Assembly: GCA_025200525.1 (NCBI GenBank)
Contig: CM045762.1
Coordinates: 84,411,893 to 84,475,892 of the forward strand
Length of the DNA: 64,000 nt
Reading direction: 5' to 3'
Source: Camellia lanceoleosa
Taxonomy: Eukaryota > Streptophyta > Magnoliopsida > Ericales > Theaceae
The translations under genes were made by a program, and so were the position numbers. Positions 10,895 to 20,891 of this stretch are shown here, one piece after another. Under the pieces are notes generated by a model, which ran no database searches, was not told where the DNA came from, and worked only from the letters and a program-made list of their open reading frames with translations. The stretch's first letter is position 1. The number at the start of each line of letters is the position of its first letter.

Positions 10895-11754
10895 ATTCAA
10901 GACCCATTCTATTGGCATGTTCCTTAAAGGTCTTTGGTGGCAACCCCTTTGTTAATGGATCTGAAACCATAAGCTATGTGTTTATGTGTTCTATTGACAA
11001 ACTTTGTTTCTGAACTTCTTCCTTAACAACAAGGTATTTCAATTTCATGTGTTTAACACCTTTAGAATAGTTGTCATTTTTAGAGAAAAACACAACTGTG
11101 GAGTTATCACAATAAATTCTTAGTAGCTTAGCAATAGAGTCAACAACCCTAAGTCCTAAAATAAAGTTTCGTAACCAAAATCCATGAACTATGGCCTCAA
11201 AGCATGCCACAAATTCAGCTTCCATAGTAGATGAAGCTATGATAGTCTATTTTGTACTTTTCCATGATATTGCTCCTACAGCTAACATGAACAAATATCC
11301 AAAAATGGATTTTCTACTATTAACACATCCATCAAAATGTAAATCAAAGTAGCTAATCATCTCTAGATTGTTAGACCTCCTAAATGTGAACATGTAATCT
11401 TTTGTTCCCTATAAATACATCATCATCTTCTTTGCAGCTTTCCAATGATCCATACCAAGATTACTCTGGTATCTTCCCAACATACCAATTGCAAAACTGA
11501 TATCTGGTCTAGTACAAGTATGTGCATACATTAAGCTTCCTACTACAGATGCATAAGGAATTCTTTCCATTTGTTTACGTTCTAATTCATTCTGTGGGCA
11601 TTGCATAAGACTGAACTTATCCCCTTTTTGAATAGAAGCATCAGTAGGTAAACATTTCTACATATTAAATCTCCCTAAAACTCTTTGAATGTATGTTTTC
11701 TGAGACAACCCTAACAATCCACGTGATCTATCTCGGAATATTTCAATTCCTATC
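10895..11754 (-). pseudogene. copia pol 3' part: RT thumb and RNase H
   Basis: The minus-strand frame reads the end of copia reverse transcriptase (RDRSRGLLGLSQKTYIQRVL, then PYASVVGSLMYAHTCTRPD and AIGMLGRYQSN), followed by RNase H motifs (ASSTMEAEFVACFEA, YCDNSTVVFFSKN, KHMKLKYLVVKEEV) and the usual C-terminal DPLTKGLPP. At least three in-frame stops interrupt it (near 11670, 11409 and 10974), so it is inactive. Upstream coding is cut at 11754 by a Tat LTR; the RT palm with its YVDD motif and the integrase are absent from the window for this element. Only about 285 residues of a polyprotein normally above 1200 remain. Confidence 0.8.
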
Positions 11755-12549
11755 TGTAGACATCCCATTTTGACCGCACCCTAAGACTTGGACGCTGTAG
11801 ACACCCCATTTTTGACCACTCTTAAAACTTGGACGCCTTAGGTTAATCACTCAATGATGAAAGTTATGTTGTACGAAAGTTCGATTTCTTCAGCAAGAAG
11901 AGTTTCTAAATCCCAACCTTACACCTCATTTTTGACCAAAACTATTTTAGACCTTAAACCCTCTTTTTCAAATGTTTCTATAATGTTCCGAGGCTCGCAT
12001 TTCGTTTAAAACATTTCCCTTTTCGGTAAACCAAGTAAGGACAAAGCGGAAATAAATGGAAGGGAGGTGAAACCTTTGAAAAATATTTAAAAACATCTTA
12101 TTTATAGGTTTGGATTTGGAGGAAATAGGAACGGAGGGAAGAAAAGTAGTAAAGGAAAGGAAAGGCATCAAACTATTGAGAAAGAAATGAGCAGCCTTCA
12201 CTAAATTAGTAATATCTCTTTGAACACTTAGAATTTAGATGTGATGCCACCACCATGGAAAACTAGACTTTCGGGGTTTCAATTTAGACTCAAGAATCAC
12301 CTGAAACCGAGTCCGGATGAAGGAAATATGCCCGTTTGAAGTCGGGCCTAGAAGTAGATTTTTGTAAACGGCCGGCCACTTTTTGTGGATGTACAAGGAA
12401 GTGTACGGCTGGCCAGTTGTGAAAAATTAGGTCATTTTGAGTGGATTGGCCAGCCAAGTGTCCCCAAAAGCCAAACTAGTGGCCAGCCAGCCAAAAATAA
12501 GTGTACGGCCATCTCCTTTAGTGCCTGGCCTGCAGTGGCTTGCTTTTCA
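11755..12549 (+). mobile_element. Tat-family LTR, 5' part, plus orientation
   Basis: Begins TGTAGACATCCCATTTTGAC and follows, base for base with divergence, the first ~750 bp of the minus-oriented LTR at 45124 (shared words CCAACCTTACACCTCATTTT, CGAGGCTCGCATTTCG, GGACAAAG, GGCCTAGAAG). The first 41 bp occur twice in tandem (11755 and 11796). The copy loses similarity near 12480-12550, where a minus-oriented Tat LTR takes over; the junction is approximate. It interrupts the copia RT. Confidence 0.65.
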
Positions 12550-15500
12550 TGCTTTTTCATGCTCTTTTCAGATACGATACCCTATAGTTCGAACTCCCTT
12601 GGTTCTAAATCTAATTTCACAAGTGCAATGTGAAATAGAACAACACAAAAAAGTCCAAATATGGCATTTCCTTTGGAAAATCGATTTTGAATAAAAAATG
12701 CCAAAAAAAAAAGACTGCTTTGCCAGATCACAGAGTCGCCATCTAAATATTTTTGAAAAATTTAGGAAACCCGAGACTCGTGCCAAAGGCCACTTATCCA
12801 TCATCACCAAAGTGTCATGGCTCGGGAACTTAGGTACGAGAGGAGAAGATCATGAATTGAGCACCCCACTCGCCCGATCAAAGATCGGCCTCTACTAATC
12901 ATGATGTGATTCTTATTTAGATTATATGCTCAAGTTCTGATTATTAAGGCAGCATTACTATGTGTTGTACATAAGTATAGACTAATTTGTAAAAAATTGG
13001 AACACTTTGATTTCATCTTTGTTTGACAATTGTTTCAAATATGTACGACTTGAAAAAGTGATCTCATATGCACATTGATCAAATCATCCCAATTTGAGCA
13101 ATTAGCCTCTATCCACAATCATTTAAGCAAGTATATCACTTAAACACTTAGCCTCATGGCAAGCATGCTAGACATGGCAGCAATCACACGCATGCGATAT
13201 ACTAAAGCACAAAAATGCTTACCTCGTACTCCGAGGCAAGCCGAACAAAGCAAAATAATTAGAACAACACATGATCCTAATTATGTAAATGACTAATGCA
13301 ACACATGCAATATACAATTAATAGGCTCGACTACTAGTTATGACATGTAAATCAACTTGATAGCATGCAGTTCAAGCATGTATTCAAGTAAGAAATAATA
13401 AATAACAATGTATGTTAGAATGATGAACCGAGCTTTTGTGTATGCAAAATACATGGATGCAAAGCATGGAAAATGCTAAGGAAACATGATGTCCTACACT
13501 ATCCATCATAAGCAAATAAATAAAAGGAAGAAAGACGTGGGGTTGGAAGTCATTCACACATTATAACATATTGGCCCTCGCACAAGAGGGTCCAAATGAA
13601 TGTTCTAGCTAATTACTACGAATTAACAAACTATTAAAAACCAAATGGAATAAATTAACTACACTAGCTAATTATTACAAATTGGGAATTGAACTAACTA
13701 AGTAATTAACTATTATAAGTTCACCACTTTAAGTACAACATACTATGATAACAACATAATTTAAACGGGTCCCGAAATGCTAGGGATGGCTCAAGAATGA
13801 ACGTGGATTTCTACCCGAAAATGCCTCTGTTTGGTTGCCAAAATGCTTCTGTTTTACATTTAGAGAATTGCACTGTTTTTTTTTACCTTTGCCTTTACTC
13901 TGTTCTGCAGAAAAATGAAAATTGCCTGGCTGAAAAAAAAAATATGGCTGGCAGGCCAGAAGTGGTGGCCGGCCGCCCACTAATAGTGGCCTAGGGTCCA
14001 TTAAAGGTGGCTGTAGCACGTCCGGCAGGGGACCTCGGCTATAGTTCGGACTCGATTTGTGTCGCGGTTCTAAATCTGAACCAAAGAGTCCAAATCTGGC
14101 AAATCGCTTGAGAAAACAGATTCTTGAAAAGTAGTGCCAAACATGGAGTCGCCACCTAAATATTTTTTTTTAATTGGGAAATTTAGGAAACATCACCAAA
14201 GTGGTCTAAGGTCATTATGAGCACGTGATATCCGCTTTTGAAAACTTTATGCGTTCTTATTCGGTTATTAACCTAGAATTACTATGTGATCGCACAACAC
14301 AAAAGTATAGACTAGATTGCCTAACTTGGAAATAAACATTGCATATCAGATTTTGCTACAAGTAGGCTAAAATACGGATTTCAATGAGTTGTCCAACGGT
14401 CAACCTCCACCCATATCATGTAAGCACTTCATGGTAAACATTCACACGCATGCGATATGCTAAAGCCATAAAACTTACATTGGTTAGCAAACATGCATGA
14501 CCTAGTTCATGTTAAGTGGCTAATGCAACACAGCATATATGCAATCTAGAGTAGGTAACCCTAAACATGGCATGTGAAATCGCGAATAGCACGTATTCAA
14601 TTTTGGAATTGAAAATACAATGCGTTTGTATGATGATATGTAAACAAATGCATCAATGCACGCATGCATTGCATAAGGTATGCTAATTTTAAATATGCCC
14701 TAATCTACCATTATAAGCAGGTAAATAAAAGGGAGAAAGAAATGGGAGTTGGAAGACATACATACCACTCACCCACACTTATTACAAATGAGGGACCAAA
14801 AGAATAATATCCCAAATAATAAATCAACTATCCTAGCTAATTAATTATTAGACCCTTAATTAATTAACAAATTAATTAAACCAAGCAAGTAAAAGGCCAA
14901 AATTGCCAAAGTCACACCTTCCAAATTCCCGCAAGGGTACACCAAATAACCGCTAGGGAACCTATCGGCACAAAAAGATTGCATGGCATAGAATTTCTAA
15001 GCAAATGTATGCATGGACACACCTATCATATAATGGACTCCATCAATCACGCATTTCAATGTAGGATGGCCCAAAAGCCAAGTTAGCAACTTTGATATCA
15101 AATGAAATGCACATCAAACACACAAGTGAAACCCAACCTCTATCATACTCAATTCAAGAGGCAAGGCATGACAATGCACATGCAACCTAAGCATACAAGC
15201 TAACATGCAAACATGCAATGCAACTAGACGGCACACACAATGCTAACAATGTAACATATTGAAACATGGCATACACAATGCAAGATGGGCTTACACCAAT
15301 ACAAGGAGGCCATGAGATGAAGCGATGGCATATACAATGCAATATGGCTAAAATGGCATATACAATGCAACATGGACTTATACTAACATGAGAGAGCCTC
15401 AACCATACTTACATAAGAGGAGATGAAAATGAAGCAATGGCATAAAGGCATGCAATGGCATGGCAAACAATATGCAAACATGCTAATAGAATTTCAGCAC

Positions 15501-18500
15501 TGAAATGTGGGGAAAACAGTCGAATCATGGCCAAAGTACAGGAATAGTCCCAAACATGAATTAAATGGCCTATAGCTATGCCAAACATGCAAGATATGAA
15601 CATGAAGTATGAAGACAGCAGCTAGACAGTCCCAAAAAAGCATTTTTCAGTATAAAGCATGGCAAAACAGCAAACAAAAATGAGGCTAAACTAGCATGAA
15701 AATGGCCCCAAGAGCAAGCTATTGAAACAACCTGCTGTCCAAAAATAGAGAAAGGCCCTTCTTCAATGTCGAAGAGGGGCCCGAAAAATAGTGTTTTACA
15801 GTTTATGGTCAGCCCCAAAAATAGATACAAGTGGGCTCAAAATGTCATACAAAACAAGGGCAAAATGAGGCCACAACATGAGGTATGCAAAGCATTCACT
15901 AAACAGACAAAAACCCTTCATGAGACATGTAGAGGGGGTCAAACTAAGACCTTTTTCAGGCCTGTCAAAGACCCAAAAACAGAAGCATGGTAGGCTAACA
16001 AACCGTGCAAAAATGAGGGTAAAACATGGATTCTAAAGCAAGTAGCACATGGAGTATGCAAACAATGTTGAGCCCTTCAACAATGTTGAAGAAGGGCTCA
16101 AAATAAGCCTACTTACAGCTTACATTATTCCTCAAAACAGATTGCCCAAATATACTATGCAAGGATCATGGCATACAAGAGGATATTGAGATAGGTGCTA
16201 GATGCAATCACCAAACAGCAAGGGGTCCTCAATCAAACATGAAGAGGACCCCAAAATAAGACTATTTGAAGTTTGGGTCGGAGCCCAAAAGTGCTTGCAA
16301 GCAAGGCTTAGATATGAAGCAAGAAAAGGCTAGAAAGGGGAAGATGAAGACTTACCCTTGAAGACCAAAGAAACCTTTTGATGGAAGAAAATGAGCTCCT
16401 AACCTTTGCAAATGTCCCCCAAGTCGCTGGTGTGGAGTGTGTATGAGTTGTGCTATGGGTTGATGAAGGAATGGCCAAGAATAATGGACTTTTGGAGGTA
16501 AAGGAGTGAGATATAGAGAGAGATAGAGGGTTGTATCTATATATATCAGATATATATCTATATACCCCTGGTTTTTGTCCCAAAACCCCCAACCCTAGAC
16601 CAAGGAGAAGAGAGCTCTCTTTTATAGGCAATGTAAAGCCAAGACTTAGAGGCTAAGTCATCCAAAAAGGGGTCAAGGGGGGGGCCAAAGCTTGTAAGGG
16701 AAGCTGGTGCACCAAATGGGGTTCAAAGGTGCAAAAGGATGCAAAATAGGCATATGGATGCGCATGCACCAAGCTTGGGGGTGCAAAGGGTTCAAACCAA
16801 GATTCGATCATTGTCCAAAATAGGCACTCTTTCTAAATAGAGTGCCGATGGATGATTCCTTGGTCAAAACATGGCCAGTGGGTATTCAAATCGAAGCCCC
16901 GGAAGTTAGATTTCCAATGGCGCAAACCTTGCATCAAAATTCCTCCTATGAAAAAAGTTATGCCCTTTTCCGTGAAGTCGATCCAACCGGATGATCCTCC
17001 TTCAACCCAACATATCTCCTCCACGGACTTGGCTTTGGGAGATTCTTGAGTACAAAGTGAAGCCAAGTCTTCTTTCCAACGATGGTGGCCTCATAGCTTA
17101 ACTCCAAGTATGCAATTGAATAAGCCGATTCTCTTTCATGGCGAACTTCTTCTTCAACCTATTTTTCAACTCCAAACCCTTAAACAAAGTGTTTGGGAAG
17201 ATTTGCCTCTCTTCTACATCTCTCAACACCGAGCAAACCATCAGTAATGCCCAAGTCTTGAGGGCGATCAAAAATGGGGTGTCTACAGTGGCCTGCCGGT
17301 TACTAATGTTGGGTTTCTCTTGCTGCAACAGAAAACAAACATAGCACAAACAGAGCATTCGCAAGGGATGTCTGTCCACCCTACCTCTCTTTATCATCAA
17401 ACAGCTCAAAGGAAGGGTAGGCTCGATCCGCAAGCCATCAATCGATGCAAACTCATTGCATGATGGCCTATGAATCAAGAGGTACAATTTTGATAAATGC
17501 ATAATTAAAGACTCATAAACCTCCTCCCTATCATGATGTTTGATCAAGGGAAGCGGTTGACATCGACTCTTGAACCGTTTTCATCACTAACAAGTATGAA
17601 AGGACTCAAGACTCAATGGGTTCAATTAATGTCCAATTGAACCCTAAACCATTTTATGATTTTGCTCCATTTTAAGCCATTGATTACCCCTTTTTAATTA
17701 CCTTCCCATTCATTAGTCCATTTTGTCCAAAATGAAGATTAAGTCCACTAAAGGAGGGAAGTGTCAAACTAAGGGTTAGTTTAGGCATGAGAGAGATGTC
17801 ATGTCGTTGGTAATGAACCTCCGAAGAGATTAAACCATTAAGCACAACAATCTCTATCCCGAGTTTAAACAAACAATCGGTTTGAAATAACTCTCAAAGC
17901 AAGGGAGAAGCCAATAAATGAAGGAAGTACAGAGGTGATTAGAGATGAACACAAGTATGGAAAACTGGAAATAAATGCTATCAACTCAAACAAGTTGGTG
18001 TCTAATGCCTAAAAGACCAAACCTATGAGGACCATTACACTACAAGCATGTTATACAAAGCATAAATGAAGCTAACAGCCTAAAACTAGTCCCAAAACAG
18101 TCAAAAATAGCACTGAAATTCATATGGAAAAGCTTGAACACGTGAGCTACAATATGAAGAAAATTAAGCTAATAAACAAGCACAAGGAAGGAAGGCTAAC
18201 CCCTCCATTTTTAGGACTTCAAAACACAATTTTTAACCTCTGAAATTCAGTGATAAAAAGCCTAAAAAAAAGTTGATGACAAGGTGGGAAACACAAGGGT
18301 AAAAGCCTAGAAAGCAAGGTTCAAAGAAGAGTAATCCACCCCTCTACCCTTAATGGCCTTAAATCACAAGTTTCAGCCCATAAATACAAGTGAAAAACAG
18401 TACAAAAACAACAATAAATTATGGTAAATGAATAAGGGAAAGATGTTTGGAGTTATACCTCTTGAAGAGGAATGACCCTTTGAATTATAAACCACTAATT

Positions 18501-19033
18501 TCACACCCTAAAATGCAAGCTTAAACACCGTAGCAAATAACCCTTAAGATTTGGTTTGGAGTGTCTAGGCAAAGGGTATAGAAGTTGCAAGGGAGAGAGA
18601 GAGAAATATTTTCCAAGATTTTTTCCTCCACAAAATTTTCTAACCCTAAATTATGAGAGGGAGTCATCTATATATAGAAATATATGAGACTATCTCGAAA
18701 ATATCCATATAGACACAGTTGGTGCAGTGCATGGATCTGTATAGACAACTGGCATAGCTGGCAAAAAGATCTAAGATTTTACACAAGTGGGCGGCCGACC
18801 ACTAATAGTAGGCAGCAGGCCACTAGTGGGTCTGCTGGTCCCTTAGATGGTCAGGTTTGAAAAAGTACTATTTTTGTCCAAAAACAAGGCACAAGGTTTG
18901 TAGTTTTTTTAGGCTCAAAAGTGAGGTTTCCTATTGAGGAAGTCGGGCATTTGAACAAGCGTGTACATTCATCATCGGGTGATCAATCAGTGCTGCCCAA
19001 GTCTTAAGGGCGGTCAAAAATGGGGTGTCTACA
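12550..19033 (-). repeat. Tat 3' LTR (about 3.2 kb without the nested copy)
   Basis: The 5' end (minus strand) is TGTAGACACCCCATTTTTG at 19033, directly after a polypurine tract. The 3' part near 12584-12900 contains the conserved LTR-end block (CTATAGTTCG, GTCGCCATCTAAATATTTTT, CACTCGCCCGATCAAAGATC) seen in the other Tat LTRs. A solo LTR of the same family interrupts it at 14012-17287. A minus-strand TATATATAG at 18676-18668 is the likely promoter. The left boundary (~12550) is inferred from the family length. Confidence 0.7.
14012..17287 (-). mobile_element. solo Tat LTR (3276 bp) nested in the Tat 3' LTR
   Basis: Bounded by TGTAGCACGTCC on the left and GGGGTGTCTACA on the right (TG...CA read on either strand), with a perfect 5-bp duplication GTGGC at 14007-14011 and 17288-17292. 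There is no internal coding region, so it is a solo LTR left by LTR-LTR recombination. Minus-strand TATAAAA lies at 16626-16620, about 660 bp from the 5' end. The LTR-end block recurs at 14040-14170. Removing it restores continuity of the host LTR, which has the same layout at 42470-42560. Confidence 0.85.
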
Positions 19034-19047
19034 GTTGCCCTTCTTTG
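19034..19047 (-). other. polypurine tract of the Tat element
   Basis: Minus-strand CAAAGAAGGGCAAC sits immediately before the TGTAGACACC start of the 3' LTR, the expected plus-strand priming site. Confidence 0.75.
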
Positions 19048-19156
19048 ACGGAGCTCAAAGTCATGAAATGACATGAGTGAATGTCAAAGCCCAGAGACAA
19101 CCCATTTCGACAAGGCCATAAGACTTAGGCAAACAATCAAGGCATAAATTAAATTG

Positions 19157-19213
19157 GTTCGGCTCAAAAGCTGCCTACGTATCCTTTTGCAAGGAATCAA
19201 ACCAGTGTAGTTT
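19157..19213 (+). repeat. conserved CTGCCTACGTATCC motif, copy 1
   Basis: The core AAAGCTGCCTACGTATCC continues into GGAATCAAACCAGTGTAGTT. It is a direct, roughly 70% identical relative of 26055-26113, on the other side of the antisense gene region. Similar GCTGCCTACGTATCC words recur in Tat elements; the role is unknown. Confidence 0.55.
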
Positions 19214-19495
19214 AGGGGCCGAATGCGACGTGATATATACGATGCGATGCAACAAGTGAAAATACAAACGAGCATACCGCTTGAAACTTATGAACATGAG
19301 ATGCAAGGCAATGCAATGCAACAATTGAAATCAATAAATGAGAGCACTCTTAACTACACTTCCATGCATAAGAAATAATCCCAACTATACCCCCAGACAG
19401 AAAGGTTAACAAAAGATAAGCCCAAACCACATTTTCACGTAGAGAGGCGAGAAACAAAACAAACTACATTATTGCATAGAATGGTTAAGCAGAAC

Positions 19496-19833
19496 AATCC
19501 TAACTACACTTCCATGAAGAGAGGATAAAAACAAACCAAGCCACACTACCGCGTGGCGGGATAATCCTAACTACACTTCCACGTAGAGAGGACCAAAAGC
19601 AAACCAAGCCATACTACTGTGTGGCAAGAAAATCCTAACTACACTTCTACGTAAAGAGGACAAAAGCAAACTGAGTCACATTAGCACGTGGCGAGAAAAT
19701 CCTAATTACACTTCCGTGTAGAGAGGACAAAAGCAAACCGAGCCACACTACCACGTGGCGAGAAAATCCTAACTACACTTCCACGTAGAGAGGACAAAAG
19801 CAAACCAAGCCACACTACCGCGTGGTGAGAAAA
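19496..19833. repeat. 67-bp tandem array in the Tat 3' untranslated region, about 5 copies
   Basis: AATCCTAACTACACTTCC starts at 19496, 19563, 19631, 19698 and 19765 (period 67-68 bp). Each unit holds a CACGTAGAGAGGAC block and a CGCGTGGCGAGAAA block. More degenerate units extend leftwards to about 19370. The array lies between the PPT and the antisense genes; tandem arrays here are known in Tat/Ogre elements and are a recognised source of satellite DNA. Confidence 0.85.
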
Positions 19834-20479
19834 GAGGAAGGGAACCCAAATCACACTCACGTGACAAGGGTGGACACCACGACGCATGTAAATACGTCAA
19901 AATGTGACAAATTTGAAAATTAGTATGATGACAACGCATGTTCCCTACAACGTAATAGACAACCGACATAAGATGTAATGCATGTTCTATGCAAGAATCA
20001 AAAAGCATGTTCTATGTGAAAGAATTGAAACCATGCGAGCTATGATACAATATGCACATGCAACATACAAAGTATGTGAGAGTGCACGTTCTATGCAAAA
20101 GAAGGTAACAGATATGCAAATCGACAAAACGAACAAAAGCGATGTTCGACAACAACCTCCGACTTACCCCTTGGGGCTTTGCAAAATGCTCAAAAGGATA
20201 CAACTTGTTCATATTTGAAATTGGGGCACGTTCGCGCGTCGGAGTACAGTGGGCATTGGAACGACGCAAACGAAACACAATTCCGGGCTCCTTGGAAATC
20301 AAATCCAATTCCAATACATCGATCCTTCTTTCTTGACCCAACATAAAACCTCCCATACACTGTGCTATGAAACCAACACTAGGCCACAAAAGGGGCCTCT
20401 TGACCACTAATAGTGGGCGGCCTCCCACTTTTAGTGGCCGATAGCAAATTCGGGGACAAATCGGGCATTTCAGCTTGGG

Positions 20480-20891
20480 TCTATTTAAACACATCACCAA
20501 ACTTCATTTTCTTATACCCACATGACCAAAATTCTTCCCTCTCTCTCTAGGTGCTTCCTCTCTCTAGATTTGTGCTTTGTATGCGTTTTCCAATACCCTA
20601 CGCAAACTTTATTCGTAAAACCCTTTTGGTCCTCTTCACTTCGAATCGATCAGATTTTGTTTTCGTTGATTTTTTTTTCAGGTTTTCAACACTTTGGGCT
20701 TGTTTTCCTCGAGTTTTTCTTGGGTTTTGTGAACTTTTTCGGGTTTTGACTTTTTCTCCCGTTTTCTCTTTCCTAGGGTTGACTTCCAAGTTTTCCCCCA
20801 TTTTTCTCATTTTTCTTTAGTTTTTACCCACCTTTCACTCACTTCTTAGATAACGCATAACATTCCTCCTGGTGCCCCTCCCAAGGTCCCT
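20480..20891 (+). promoter_or_regulatory. promoter and leader-like region of the antisense gene
   Basis: A TATA-like TCTATTTAAACAC at 20482-20494 is followed by a pyrimidine-rich leader (CTTCCCTCTCTCTCTAGGTG at 20533, TTTCTC runs to 20830) and then the first coding exon. Composition and order resemble a plant Pol II promoter with a 5' UTR. The frames at 20522-20820 are low-complexity Phe/Leu/Ser and unlikely to be proteins. This is inference from layout only. Confidence 0.4.

Noticed and set aside
16308..16631. 107-residue minus-strand frame rich in Ser and Leu
   Set aside because: Lies across the TATA box and leader of a solo LTR; no domain and no matching frame in related LTRs.
17098..17547. 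149-residue minus-strand frame
   Set aside because: It crosses the boundary of the solo LTR at 17287 and the duplicated GTGGC, so it cannot be an ancestral gene.
20012..20500. 162-residue minus-strand frame in the Tat 3' region
   Set aside because: No recognisable domain; opposite to the antisense promoter region and within untranslated Tat sequence.
20522..20820. Overlapping Phe/Leu-rich frames with apparent signal-peptide character
   Set aside because: Pyrimidine-rich leader sequence ahead of the PMD-like exon; three overlapping frames are all low complexity.
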